Of a stretch of 64,000 nt of DNA, positions 19,086 through 27,972 are shown piece after piece. Every line of letters begins with the position of its first letter. The first letter of the stretch is position 1. The DNA is taken from NCBI RefSeq assembly GCF_011752065.1, contig NZ_JAAIJY010000010.1, forward strand, positions 24,502 through 88,501. The letters are read 5' to 3'. The DNA comes from Actinomyces sp. ZJ308 (GTDB lineage Bacteria; Actinomycetota; Actinomycetes; Actinomycetales; Actinomycetaceae). The notes beneath the pieces are model-generated. The model was not told the origin of the DNA, made no database searches, and saw only the letters and a program-made list of their open reading frames with translations. Position numbers and translations under genes: made by a program.

Positions 19086-21578
19086 ACTGCGCCCATCAAC
19101 ATCGCAGCAACACCGGTGTACCGCGGGGCTCCTCCCGAGCGGTGGCAGGAGGCGGCCTCCGCCTACCGGCGCTGGTGGAGCCGCCACCCGGGGTTATCCA
19201 GCGCTCTGAACCTGGTGGTGCGCGGAGCCTACGCCGTGATGATCCCCCTGCTCATCGCCGCCCTGGTGATGGTGCCGCGGCTGACCTACGCCGCCGTCCC
19301 GGCGGCGTTCATGGCCGTGTGCCTCATGGTGGTGGCCCTGCTGTCGCGTACCCGGACCATCAGCTGGCGCTCGGTGGTCCTCATGTACGGCGTCGGCGCC
19401 GTGTGGTCCCTCATCGTCGCCATGATCATGAGCTCCGTGCGCACCCGGGCGGGGCTGTCCGTCATGGGCAACGGAATGAGTATCGCCCTGACCATCGCCC
19501 TGGAGGTGCTCAGCCCCCTGGTGCCCCTGGTCCTCGTGGTGTTCCTGGCACCGGGCCGGATGCGCCGCCTGGCGGCCTCCGACTGGGCCCTGCTCGGTTT
19601 CGCCGCCGGCGCCGGCCTGACGGCCGTCAACGACGGCATCCGGGCCCTTGAGGACAGCAGCATGCTCTCCTCGGTCCTGGGCAACGGGCGCCTGCCCTTC
19701 TCCTTCAACCCGTGGACCTCGGGGTCGATGACCCAGGAGAACAGCAACGTCCTGGCGGTCAGCTACCAGGTGAGTACCGCGAACATCACCATGGCGGTGG
19801 CCCTGGCGATCACGCTGTGGCGCCTCAAGGACTCACCGGCCTTCGAGGGGGCCAAGAACCTCGTGTGGCTGCGGATCGTGGCCTGGATACTGCCTGCGGT
19901 GGTCATCCTGCAGTCGGTCAGCGACCACGCCACCTACACCGCCAGGATCGCCCAGCAGCTCGGCCAGAGCGACTCCGGAGGCGGCTTCCCGGCACTGCTC
20001 ATGTTCCTGTGGCGGGTCAACGGCGGGGGCCTGAGCGCCATCCCGCTGTCCGTCATCCTCATGGCCGCCTGCCTGCTCCTGGACGCCCACCGCCGCGCCT
20101 ACGCCGGCGTGCACGGATGGACGGTGGCCGGGGCGCCGGCTCCCCGCTACCCCAATCTCACCGAGGCGCCGCCGTTCGTACGCGCCCTCATCGTCTCGGT
20201 GGTGGCGCTGGCGAACTTCACCTGGGGAGACCTGGCCGTCACCTGGGGCGCCTACGGCGACCTGCGCCAGGGCCGCCTCTACGCCATGAGGGCCGGGCGG
20301 GCTACCGCCGAGCAGGTGCGCGGCGTCAGGGCCGATGCCATGGAGGCCACGACGCCGGGCGCCGAGCCGAACGCCCGCCAGGGCTTCAGGCTCGGGATCC
20401 TCGTGGTCAGCGTCGTGCTGTTCCTGTTGTGCTGCATCTACGAGGTGCGCACCGTCTGGCAGCTGCCCCCCGGACTCAAGGAGACCGAGGACGATCTGTT
20501 CCTCTCGGCGCTGCCGCGACTGCTCTCCCAGTGGTGGAGCGCCCTGAGCGGCACCCAGGGTCTTCTCTACGCGATCGGCGCCCTGGCCGCGGTGGCCCTG
20601 AGCCTCTCACTGGTCCTGACCCTGGGTGCGCCGGGGCGTCGCATCAGCACGGCGCCGTCGTCCGTGAGCCTCACGGGCTACCTGCTCACGCTCACGCCCG
20701 GGCAGGCCGCCTTGAGCCTGCTGGACTTCGCGACGACCTACATGCCGCGCTCGGCCCTGAGCGCGAGCCCGGCGGGCGGTGGCACGGACCTGGCCGCCGA
20801 GCTCTCGGTCAACCGGCGGATCCGGGTCGCCGAGAGCTTCTCCGAGAGCCAGGAGCTGTTCACGGCGCGCACCAAGCGGCAGGTGGCGGTCGAGGCCGAC
20901 ATCGCTCGTCTCCAGAAGCTCGCCGAGTCCCTGGGCGTCGTCGGCGTCGACGCCCTCGAGCCCAGCCGGCTCGATGAGACCGTCGCCGACCTGGCCGACT
21001 CCGGGGCGGACTCACGCGTGGTCGGCGAGATGCGCGACCTGGCCGCCTCGGTGTCCGAGCAGCAGGGCGAGATCCTGGGGCTCTCACGCCGACTCAACAC
21101 CGGCAACGGTGAGCAGTTCGCCATCCTGGAGGGCTTCCGGATCACCGATGCCTTCCGCGGCAGCGCCATCGACCAGCGGCCGGTCGACAGCCCCGTCCAC
21201 GCCCTGGCGCTCTCCCCCGGCGGGGCCCAGCTGGTCGTCGTCGAGTACCAGGGTGCGGCCCCCACCATCGATGACGACGACGAGACCGACATTCCTCCTC
21301 GCCGGCTGCCGGGCCGCTCGGCCCACAAGTCGGCCGACAACGTCCTGGAGCACCTGGCCACCGACGAGCGCGTCACACGGTTCTTCCAGGAGTCCCCCGA
21401 GCTGTGGCAGGCTCTCAAGGAGGGGCGGGTGAGCCTGGAGGCGAACGTCCTCTACACCCCCATCCCCGGAATGACCTACCGGGCCGGGTCGGCGAGCCTC
21501 GCGGTGACGCCCGATCTCATCGACGGCGTGGACGCGGCGATCAGTGCCTTGAGCAGCGCGGACGCTTCGGCCCGCTGA
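19083..21578 (+). CDS. Large multi-TM protein with PrsW-like N-terminus and soluble C-terminal domain
   Basis: The 831-residue protein has about ten TM segments in residues 35-590 and a soluble tail of about 240 residues. The region 135-290 (LEVLSPLVPLVLVVFL, GAGLTAVNDGIRALED, SDHATY) is reminiscent of PrsW-like membrane proteases, but the canonical EExxK/HxxxD set is incomplete. The tail contains a helical part and the segment FRGSAIDQRP...GAQLVVVEYQG, which resembles the D...ExK core of PD-(D/E)XK nuclease-fold toxins with Gln in place of Lys. Neither assignment is firm. The start is an ATG without SD, possibly leaderless. It lies between hchA and DUF6350, where relatives carry purN. Confidence 0.7.
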   Translation: MTAPINIAATPVYRGAPPERWQEAASAYRRWWSRHPGLSSALNLVVRGAYAVMIPLLIAALVMVPRLTYAAVPAAFMAVCLMVVALLSRTRTISWRSVVLMYGVGAVWSLIVAMIMSSVRTRAGLSVMGNGMSIALTIALEVLSPLVPLVLVVFLAPGRMRRLAASDWALLGFAAGAGLTAVNDGIRALEDSSMLSSVLGNGRLPFSFNPWTSGSMTQENSNVLAVSYQVSTANITMAVALAITLWRLKDSPAFEGAKNLVWLRIVAWILPAVVILQSVSDHATYTARIAQQLGQSDSGGGFPALLMFLWRVNGGGLSAIPLSVILMAACLLLDAHRRAYAGVHGWTVAGAPAPRYPNLTEAPPFVRALIVSVVALANFTWGDLAVTWGAYGDLRQGRLYAMRAGRATAEQVRGVRADAMEATTPGAEPNARQGFRLGILVVSVVLFLLCCIYEVRTVWQLPPGLKETEDDLFLSALPRLLSQWWSALSGTQGLLYAIGALAAVALSLSLVLTLGAPGRRISTAPSSVSLTGYLLTLTPGQAALSLLDFATTYMPRSALSASPAGGGTDLAAELSVNRRIRVAESFSESQELFTARTKRQVAVEADIARLQKLAESLGVVGVDALEPSRLDETVADLADSGADSRVVGEMRDLAASVSEQQGEILGLSRRLNTGNGEQFAILEGFRITDAFRGSAIDQRPVDSPVHALALSPGGAQLVVVEYQGAAPTIDDDDETDIPPRRLPGRSAHKSADNVLEHLATDERVTRFFQESPELWQALKEGRVSLEANVLYTPIPGMTYRAGSASLAVTPDLIDGVDAAISALSSADASAR

Positions 21579-21598
21579 GCCCGAACGGCTATGGGTAG

Positions 21599-21627
21599 CC
21601 CGATCGGAGGCCCACCCTCCCATCGGG
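21599..21627. terminator. Short hairpin after the 831-residue protein gene
   Basis: Bases 21599-21610 pair with 21616-21627 (11 of 12) around a 5-nt loop, 20 bp past the stop codon. It is probably the first of two terminators between convergent genes. Confidence 0.55.
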
Positions 21628-21646
21628 GACTTACCTTCGCGACGGC

Positions 21647-21707
21647 GACTGCGTTTCGCTGCAGATGACTGGTGTCTGACCTCAGTCATCTGCAGCGAAA
21701 CGCAGTC
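21647..21707. terminator. Perfect 25-bp inverted repeat between convergent genes
   Basis: Arms 21647-21671 and 21683-21707 are perfectly complementary over 25 bp with an 11-nt loop. The arms are less GC-rich than the neighbouring sequence and contain GCTGCAGATGACTG. It lies between the stops of the 831-residue gene and DUF6350, so a bidirectional terminator is the simplest reading. Its length and perfection also suit a dispersed palindromic repeat. Confidence 0.65.
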
Positions 21708-21749
21708 CTGGCCGGAGAAGTACGTCCTCGATCCACCGGATCCACGGCG

Positions 21750-23000
21750 CTAGACCTCGTCCTCCTCGTCGCTGCGCTCGGCCGCGGCCGGCTCCTGTGA
21801 GCGCGAGCCCGGCAGGATCGACCCTGGCAGGGCGCCTCGGGCCCAGGTGCGCGTGTAGGGGTGGGCGAGGACCGCCATGGCGGCCAGGCCGACCCCGACC
21901 TCGACGAGGACGAGGATCACGGTGTAGAGGACCTGCGGGCCGACGTCGGTCATCCGCCCGGGCCCCACGGCGCCGGAGGCGGCCAGGCACAGCAGACCCA
22001 CGCCGCCGGCCACGAGGAGGGCCGCCAGACCGGCGGCACTGACGGCGTAGCGCACTCGCAGGGCGTTGAGGACCGCCCGACGCCGCCAGGCGGCCACCAT
22101 GGCTCCGGCCGTCACCACGAGCGGGAGCCACAGTCCCACGGTGCTCAGCGGCGCCGTCGGCAGCAGTCCCAGCAGCGGCAGGGTGGGAACGGGGCCGGCC
22201 ACCACGCGGTCGGGGGCGAAGACCGTCCCCGTGCCCACGGAGAAGCCGGCGCCGATGAGCCAGGAGCAGGCCCAGATGAGCAGGGTCGGCACCCAGCCGA
22301 GCTGGAGCAGGACCAGGCCGGTCATCGTGATGAAGCCGCCCCCGGCCAGGGCGTCGTGCAGGACCGAGACCCGGCCGGCTCCGGTGAAGACGGCCGCGAC
22401 TACTACCAGGAGGCTGAGCAGCGCCAGGGCACGCGCGGCGCCGTAGGCCAGCGACAGGGCCGGGCCCACCCAGTGGGGGCGGCGGTCCCACCACCGGTTC
22501 AGGGTCGGCCAGCCGTTGCCGGAGCGCTGGAGCTGGACGGCGACGACGGCTCCTGTGATCGCGGTGATGCCGACGACGGCCGGCCAGGTCTCCGGCCCCG
22601 TGGGACCGGTCAGGCAGGCCAGGATCGCGGCGGCTGCGGAGGCGGTGACGATGGCCGCCCCGGCCGCCGGGCGGCTGGGGCGGGCCCGCCGCACGCAGTT
22701 CCAGGTCCAGCCCGCCTGCGCCAGGGTCAGCCCCAGCAGCGGCAGGCTGAGGGTGCCCTGGTCCGCGGAGGACGAGGCGACCATCCCCCCGAAGCCGAGG
22801 CTCCACAGGGCGGTTCCGGCGCGCAGCGCCTCACCGGCGCTCAGGGCGGCCGCGGCGTTGAAGCTGGAGGCCGCCATGGACACGGCGACCGTCAGCAGCA
22901 CCACCATCAGCCAGATCAGTCCGACCGACTCGATCCCCACGCGCAGGGACCACAGGACCCAGGACGTCAGCCTGGTGACTCGCGACCGCTCCAGTCTCAA
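21750..23000 (-). CDS. DUF6350 multi-TM membrane protein
   Basis: The 416-residue protein has about ten hydrophobic segments and the signature blocks of DUF6350 ([19 protein letters not shown] near the N-terminus, [21 protein letters not shown] in the centre). The family is fixed next to sucD in Actinomycetota and has been linked to cell-division or envelope functions; no reaction is known. A TTG at 23000 overlaps the sucD stop (TTGA), which implies coupling; no better ATG/GTG is seen near the family start. The short acidic C-terminus ([12 protein letters not shown]) is cytoplasmic or disordered. Confidence 0.8.
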   Translation of the reverse strand: MRLERSRVTRLTSWVLWSLRVGIESVGLIWLMVVLLTVAVSMAASSFNAAAALSAGEALRAGTALWSLGFGGMVASSSADQGTLSLPLLGLTLAQAGWTWNCVRRARPSRPAAGAAIVTASAAAAILACLTGPTGPETWPAVVGITAITGAVVAVQLQRSGNGWPTLNRWWDRRPHWVGPALSLAYGAARALALLSLLVVVAAVFTGAGRVSVLHDALAGGGFITMTGLVLLQLGWVPTLLIWACSWLIGAGFSVGTGTVFAPDRVVAGPVPTLPLLGLLPTAPLSTVGLWLPLVVTAGAMVAAWRRRAVLNALRVRYAVSAAGLAALLVAGGVGLLCLAASGAVGPGRMTDVGPQVLYTVILVLVEVGVGLAAMAVLAHPYTRTWARGALPGSILPGSRSQEPAAAERSDEEDEV

Positions 23001-23938
23001 GCGCTCACCTCATCGGCCAGTCGGCGGTAGAGGTCGCGGGCGATCTCGGCGGTCTGGCTGGGGGTGCGGCCCACGCGGACGCCGGCCGCCTCCAGGGCGG
23101 TCCTCTTGGCCTCGGCGGTGCCCGAGGAGCCGGAGACGATCGCGCCGGCGTGGCCCATGGTGCGCCCCTCGGGGGCGGTGAAGCCGGCGACGTAGGCGAC
23201 GACGGGCTTGGTCATGTGCTCACGGATGTAGGCGGCGGCCCGCTCCTCGGCGTCGCCCCCGATCTCGCCGATCATGACGACCAGGCGGGTGTCGGGGTCG
23301 GCCTCGAAGGCGGCCAGGGCGTCGATGTGGGTGGTGCCGACCACCGGGTCCCCGCCGATGCCGATGCAGGTGGTGAAGCCCAGGTCGGACAGCTCGTGCA
23401 TGAGCTGGTAGGTCAGGGTGCCGGACTTCGAGACCAGGCCCAGGGGTCCGGGGCCGGTGATGTCCGGCGGGGTGATGCCCACGTTGGAGCGGGCCGGGGA
23501 GATGATGCCCGGGCAGTTGGGGCCGATGATCCGCACGCCGCGGTCGGCCGCGTAGGCGCGCATCCAGGTCGCGTCGGCCACCGGGATGCCCTCGGTGATG
23601 ACGACGACGAGGCGCACGCCGGCGTCGACGGCCTCGATGACGGCGCCCTTGGCGAAGGCGGGCGGGACGAAGACGACGCTCACCTCGGCGCCGGTGGCCT
23701 GCCTGGCCTCGGCGACGGTGCCGTAGACGGGGACCTCGACGGTGCCGGCCTGAACCTGGTCGGAGCCGGGGCCGACGGGGGTGACGTCGAAGGTGACGGT
23801 GGTGCCGGCCTTGCGGGGGTTGACGCCGGCGACGACCTTGGTGCCGGCCGACAGCATGCGGGTGGTGTGCTTGCGGCCCTCGGAGCCGGTCATGCCCTGG
23901 ACGATGACACGGTCGGTCTCGGTCAGGAAGATGCTCAT
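22997..23938 (-). CDS. sucD: Succinyl-CoA ligase, alpha subunit
   Basis: This TCA-cycle enzyme subunit binds CoA and carries the phosphohistidine. The 313-residue length is slightly above the usual 290-300. It has the N-terminal CoA-binding Rossmann fold ([19 protein letters not shown]), [18 protein letters not shown], the [10 protein letters not shown] block and the active-site histidine in [16 protein letters not shown]. It starts 3 bp after sucC and overlaps the DUF6350 start, so all three are one operon. Confidence 0.96.
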   Translation of the reverse strand: MSIFLTETDRVIVQGMTGSEGRKHTTRMLSAGTKVVAGVNPRKAGTTVTFDVTPVGPGSDQVQAGTVEVPVYGTVAEARQATGAEVSVVFVPPAFAKGAVIEAVDAGVRLVVVITEGIPVADATWMRAYAADRGVRIIGPNCPGIISPARSNVGITPPDITGPGPLGLVSKSGTLTYQLMHELSDLGFTTCIGIGGDPVVGTTHIDALAAFEADPDTRLVVMIGEIGGDAEERAAAYIREHMTKPVVAYVAGFTAPEGRTMGHAGAIVSGSSGTAEAKRTALEAAGVRVGRTPSQTAEIARDLYRRLADEVSA

Positions 23939-23941
23939 GTC

Positions 23942-25147
23942 TCAGGCCTCCTTGCCAGCGGTCTGCCCGCTGATCTGCTCGGCGATGGCGGTGACGACGT
24001 CGGCGGCCCCGTCCATGGTGTCGACGACGGTGACGCCCTCGATGGCGGCGTCGGCCAGGATGGCGCGGCCGGTCTCGGCGTTGTTGCCGTCCAGGCGCAC
24101 GACGACGGGCTTGGGCAGTCCGCCCAGGGTCTCCACGGCGGTCACGATGCCCTGGGCGACGGTGTCGCAGGAGGTGATGCCGCCGAAGACGTTGACGAGG
24201 ATGGCGCGCACCTGGGGGTCGGAGGCGACGACCTCCAGGCCGGTGGCCATGACCTCGGCCGAGGAGCCGCCGCCCAGGTCCAGGAAGTTGGCGGGCCTCA
24301 TGCCACCGTGGCGCTCACCGGCCCCGGCGACGACGTCGAGGGTGGACATGACCAGGCCGGCGCCGTTGCCCAGCACCCCGACCTGGCCCTCCAGGCGCAC
24401 GTAGTTGAGGCCGGCCTCGCGGGCGCGGACCTCCAGGGGGTCGGTGGCGGTGGAGTCGACGAGATCGGCGTGGGCGGGATGGCGGAAGCGGGAGTTGTCG
24501 TCGAGGGTGACCTTGCCGTCCAGGGCAATGATGCGGCCGTCGGAGGCCTTGACCAGGGGGTTGACCTCCACGAGCGTGGCGTCCTCGGCGGTGAAGACCT
24601 CCCAGAGGCGCTCGATGACGGCGGCGACGTCGTCGGCCAGGGGGCCGGGGGTGAAGCCGGCGGCCTCGACGATCCGGTGGGCGACCTCGGGGGTGATGCC
24701 CTCAAGGGGGCTGATGCCGACGCGGGCCAGGGCCTCGGGGCGCTCGGCGGCGAGCGTCTCGATGTCCATGCCGCCCTCGCGCGAGCACATGGCCAGGTAC
24801 TGGCGCTCGGCGCGGTCCAGGAGGATGGAGAAGTAGTACTCGGCCTCGAGGTCGACGCCGTCGGAGATGAGGACGGCGTGCACCGTGTGGCCCTTGATGT
24901 CCATGCCCAGGATGTCGCGGGCGCGGGCCTCGGCCTCTTCGGCGGTGCGGGCGAGCTTGACGCCGCCGGCCTTGCCGCGGCCGCCGGTCTTGACCTGGGC
25001 CTTGACGACGACCAGCTCACTGCCCGCCTCCAGGAGGGACTGCGCGGCGCTGCGCGCCTCCTCGGGGGTCGTGGCCACGGCGCCGTCGAGCACGGGGACG
25101 CCGTGCTCGCGGAACAGGTTCCTGGCCTGGTACTCGTAGAGATCCAT
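23942..25147 (-). CDS. sucC: Succinyl-CoA ligase, beta subunit
   Basis: This is the nucleotide-binding subunit of succinyl-CoA synthetase, 401 residues with an N-terminal ATP-grasp domain. Visible family marks are MDLYEYQARNLFREHGVPV, VVKAQVKTGGRGKAGGVKLA (nucleotide-binding glycine loop), VEVNPLVKASDGRIIALDGKV (metal site) and the C-terminal flavodoxin-like GVLGNGAGLVMSTLDVV and ILVNVFGGITSCDTVA. It is the first gene of the sucC-sucD-DUF6350 operon, divergent from the pfk region. Confidence 0.96.
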   Translation of the reverse strand: MDLYEYQARNLFREHGVPVLDGAVATTPEEARSAAQSLLEAGSELVVVKAQVKTGGRGKAGGVKLARTAEEAEARARDILGMDIKGHTVHAVLISDGVDLEAEYYFSILLDRAERQYLAMCSREGGMDIETLAAERPEALARVGISPLEGITPEVAHRIVEAAGFTPGPLADDVAAVIERLWEVFTAEDATLVEVNPLVKASDGRIIALDGKVTLDDNSRFRHPAHADLVDSTATDPLEVRAREAGLNYVRLEGQVGVLGNGAGLVMSTLDVVAGAGERHGGMRPANFLDLGGGSSAEVMATGLEVVASDPQVRAILVNVFGGITSCDTVAQGIVTAVETLGGLPKPVVVRLDGNNAETGRAILADAAIEGVTVVDTMDGAADVVTAIAEQISGQTAGKEA

Positions 25148-25335
25148 GCAGCTGATCCTCTCGGTGCATGTGGATGGCTTGTGGGCGCGGCGCGGGCCGA
25201 CGCGGCCGGGCGGGCGCCGGTGATGAGCCTAACGTCCCGGTGCCCGCTGAGCGGGACGAACACGGGAGTGAGTACGCCGACCCACCATTTACCATGGATT
25301 GACACGACGTCGAGGCGAGAACGAGGGGAAGAGTC

Positions 25336-25497
25336 ATGCCGGGGCTGACGGTAACGAGCATCCTCGTGGGCGCTGTGGTGCTGCTCGGCGTCTGGAGCGG
25401 CAGGCGGTGGGGCCTCAGGCGCAAGCGCCTCCTTGACACCGACGAGCCACGTGCCTCAGCGCAGCTCCGAGGGCGCCCTGGGACCTGGGGAGGATGA
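25336..25497 (+). CDS. Small single-TM protein, 53 residues
   Basis: A short frame encodes MPGLTVTSILVGAVVLLG followed by a basic stretch (WSGRRWGLRRKRLL) and a polar tail. The charge pattern is that of an N-out/C-in single-pass membrane protein. A purine-rich AGGGGAAG lies 6 nt before the ATG. No family is recognised. It lies between divergent sucC and the phosphofructokinase gene and could be translated from the pfk leader. Confidence 0.45.
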   Translation: MPGLTVTSILVGAVVLLGVWSGRRWGLRRKRLLDTDEPRASAQLRGRPGTWGG

Positions 25498-25590
25498 CGT
25501 GGCGGCGCTCACCAGCGACAATGGGGACCGACGTCCTCCCGGCCGACGCCGGGAGCCAGGCCCACCGGCGACCCCAGGGAAGGACCCCAC

Positions 25591-27966
25591 ATGCCAGCCG
25601 CCATGTCCCCAGACACCGCCCCCTCCCCCACAGACTCGTCGCCCGGCCCGCTCCTCGGTCTGGACGGGGAGCCTCTGCGCATCGGGGTCCTCACCTCCGG
25701 CGGTGACGCCCAGGGCATGAACGCGGCCGTGCGGGCCGTGGTGCGCACCGTCATCCGGCTGGGGGCCAGGCCCTACGCGGTCATGGAGGGCTGGGCCGGC
25801 GCCGTGACCGGTGGCGACGGGATCCGTCCCCTGGAGTGGGACTCGGTGGGCTCCATCCTCCAGCGCGGCGGCACCATCATCGGCACTGCCCGCTCCGCGG
25901 AGTTCCGCGAGCGCGCCGGCCAGCTGGCGGCCGCCCGCAACCTCCTGGAGCACGGCATCGACCGGCTCGTGGTCATCGGCGGGGACGGGTCCTTGACCGG
26001 CACCAACGAGTTCCGCAAGAACTGGCCCTCCCTGCTCGAGGAGCTCGTCGCCAACGGGGACATCAGCGCGGAGACGGCCGCCGCCCACCCCGTGCTCATG
26101 GTGACCGGCCTGGTGGGCAGCATCGACAACGACCTGGTGGGCGCCGACATGACCATCGGCACCGACTCGGCCCTCCACCGCATCCTGGAGGCCATCGACG
26201 ACATCTCCTCGACCGCCGCCTCCCACCAGCGCACCTTCGTCGTGGAGGTCATGGGCCGCCACTGCGGCTACCTGGCGCTCATGGCGGCCGTGGCCGGGGG
26301 CTGCGACTACGTCCTGGTCCCCGAGCTCCCCCCGGGCAAGGACTGGGAGGAGGACATGTGCTCCAAGCTCAGGGCCGGCCGTGAGGCGGGGCGCCGCGAG
26401 TCCATGGTCATCGTCGCCGAGGGCGCCACCGACCGCGAGGGCAACCGCATCACCGCCGACGACGTCCGCCAGGTCATCGCCGACAAGCTGGGTGAGGCCG
26501 CCCGCGTCACCATCCTGGGCCACGTCCAGCGCGGTGGCCGCCCCAGCGCCTACGACCGCTGGATGTCCACGCTGCTGGGCTGCGAGGCGGCCCGCGAGGT
26601 GATCGCCATGGAGCCGGGCAGCGAGCCGGTCATCATCGCCGAGCGCCACAACCGCATCCGTCGCCTGCCGATGATGGAGCAGATCGCGGCGACCCGCGCT
26701 GTCAAGGACCTCGTGGCCGCCCACGACTACCTCGGGGCGATCCAGGCCCGCGGCGCCAGCTTCGGCAACATGCTCGAGCTGTTCGAGACCATGTCCACTC
26801 CCCCGGCCGAGCCCGCCGCCGGCGCGGGCTCGCAGGCGTCACCCACCACGCGTCCCAAGCAGGTCGCCATCATCCACGCCGGCGGCCTGGCGCCGGGCAT
26901 GAACACGGCGGCGCGCGCGGCCGTGCGCCTGGGCATTGATCATGACTTCACGATGCTGGGCGTCTACGGGGGATTCCCCGGCCTGCTCGACGGCGACGTG
27001 CGGGAGCTGACCTGGGCCGACGTCGAGGGCTGGGTCGGTGACGGCGGCGCCCAGCTGGGCACCCGCCGCGAGGTGCCCACCATCGAGCAGCTCTACGCCC
27101 TGGGGAGGGCCATCGAGCTCCAGGAGATCGACGCCCTGCTGGTCATCGGCGGCTACAACGCCTACCTGAGTGCCTACCGCCTGGTCACCGAGCGGGACCG
27201 CTACCCCGCCTTCCAGATCCCGATCGTGTGCGTGCCGGCCTCCATCGACAACAATCTGCCCGGCTCCGAGCTGAGCATCGGCACCGACACGGCGCTGAAC
27301 AACGCGGTGGCGGCGCTGGACTCCATCAAGCTCTCCGCGGCGGCCTCGCACCGCTGCTTCGTCGCCGAGGTCATGGGCCGCAAGTGCGGCTATCTCTCCC
27401 TGATGTCCGGTATCGCCACCGGCGCGGAGAAGGTCTACCTCAACGAGGAGGGCATCACCCTCAAGGGCCTGGCCGCAGACTCCGAGCGGATGGTGGAGTC
27501 CTTCCGCTCGGGCCGCAGCCTCTACCTGGTCATCCGCAACGAGCGGGCCAGCGTCAACTACACCACCGACGTCCTGGCCCATATCTTCGCCGAGGAGGGC
27601 AAGGACCTCTACGACGTGCGCGAGGCGATCCTGGGCCACCAGCAGCAGGGCGGCAGCCCCACGGCCTTCGACCGGATCATGGCGACCAAGCTCGTCGCCT
27701 ACTCCCTGGACCTGCTGGCCGGCGCCCTCAAGCACGGCGAGCCGATGGCCTCCTACGTGGGCCTGGTGGAGGGCAAGGTCTCCCACCACCCGCTGGACCG
27801 TATGAACGACGAGCTCGACCGCGAGCACCGCCGCCCCCGCCACCAGTGGTGGCTGGGTCTGCGCCCGGCCATCGGCCTGGTCAGCCAGAACAGCGGGACC
27901 CTGGCGCTCAAGGACGTGCCCGACTTCGGTGAGGCGGTCGACGACGCGGCCGGAGAGCGGAGGTAG
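25591..27966 (+). CDS. pfkA: Tandem two-domain 6-phosphofructokinase (eukaryote-like architecture)
   Basis: The 791-residue protein consists of two complete PFK domains, about twice the bacterial norm of 320-360. The N-terminal domain has TSGGDAQGMNAA (near 35-45), the ATP-type GGDGS (131-134), the catalytic GSIDNDLVG with its Asp at about 179, and MGRHCGYLAL. The C-terminal domain keeps the fold but has VIGGYNAYLSA instead of GGDGS and SIDNNLPGSE instead of IDND, which are losses like those in the regulatory half of animal and fungal PFK. The N-half is therefore predicted to be catalytic and the C-half allosteric. It catalyses the committed step of glycolysis. AGGGAAGGA precedes the ATG at 25591. 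The CPBP gene follows after 6 bp. Confidence 0.92.
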   Translation: MPAAMSPDTAPSPTDSSPGPLLGLDGEPLRIGVLTSGGDAQGMNAAVRAVVRTVIRLGARPYAVMEGWAGAVTGGDGIRPLEWDSVGSILQRGGTIIGTARSAEFRERAGQLAAARNLLEHGIDRLVVIGGDGSLTGTNEFRKNWPSLLEELVANGDISAETAAAHPVLMVTGLVGSIDNDLVGADMTIGTDSALHRILEAIDDISSTAASHQRTFVVEVMGRHCGYLALMAAVAGGCDYVLVPELPPGKDWEEDMCSKLRAGREAGRRESMVIVAEGATDREGNRITADDVRQVIADKLGEAARVTILGHVQRGGRPSAYDRWMSTLLGCEAAREVIAMEPGSEPVIIAERHNRIRRLPMMEQIAATRAVKDLVAAHDYLGAIQARGASFGNMLELFETMSTPPAEPAAGAGSQASPTTRPKQVAIIHAGGLAPGMNTAARAAVRLGIDHDFTMLGVYGGFPGLLDGDVRELTWADVEGWVGDGGAQLGTRREVPTIEQLYALGRAIELQEIDALLVIGGYNAYLSAYRLVTERDRYPAFQIPIVCVPASIDNNLPGSELSIGTDTALNNAVAALDSIKLSAAASHRCFVAEVMGRKCGYLSLMSGIATGAEKVYLNEEGITLKGLAADSERMVESFRSGRSLYLVIRNERASVNYTTDVLAHIFAEEGKDLYDVREAILGHQQQGGSPTAFDRIMATKLVAYSLDLLAGALKHGEPMASYVGLVEGKVSHHPLDRMNDELDREHRRPRHQWWLGLRPAIGLVSQNSGTLALKDVPDFGEAVDDAAGERR
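27923..27950 (+). repeat. 28-bp direct repeat, copy 1 (end of the phosphofructokinase gene)
   Basis: This segment inside the last codons of the phosphofructokinase gene is identical to 28824-28851, on the other side of the CPBP gene. It encodes the FGEAVDDAA part of the C-terminus. Confidence 0.85.
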
Positions 27967-27972
27967 CGCGAG

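Noticed and set aside
25299..25304. TTGACA as a -35 element for the small ORF at 25336
   Set aside because: No acceptable -10 sequence follows at 16-18 bp.
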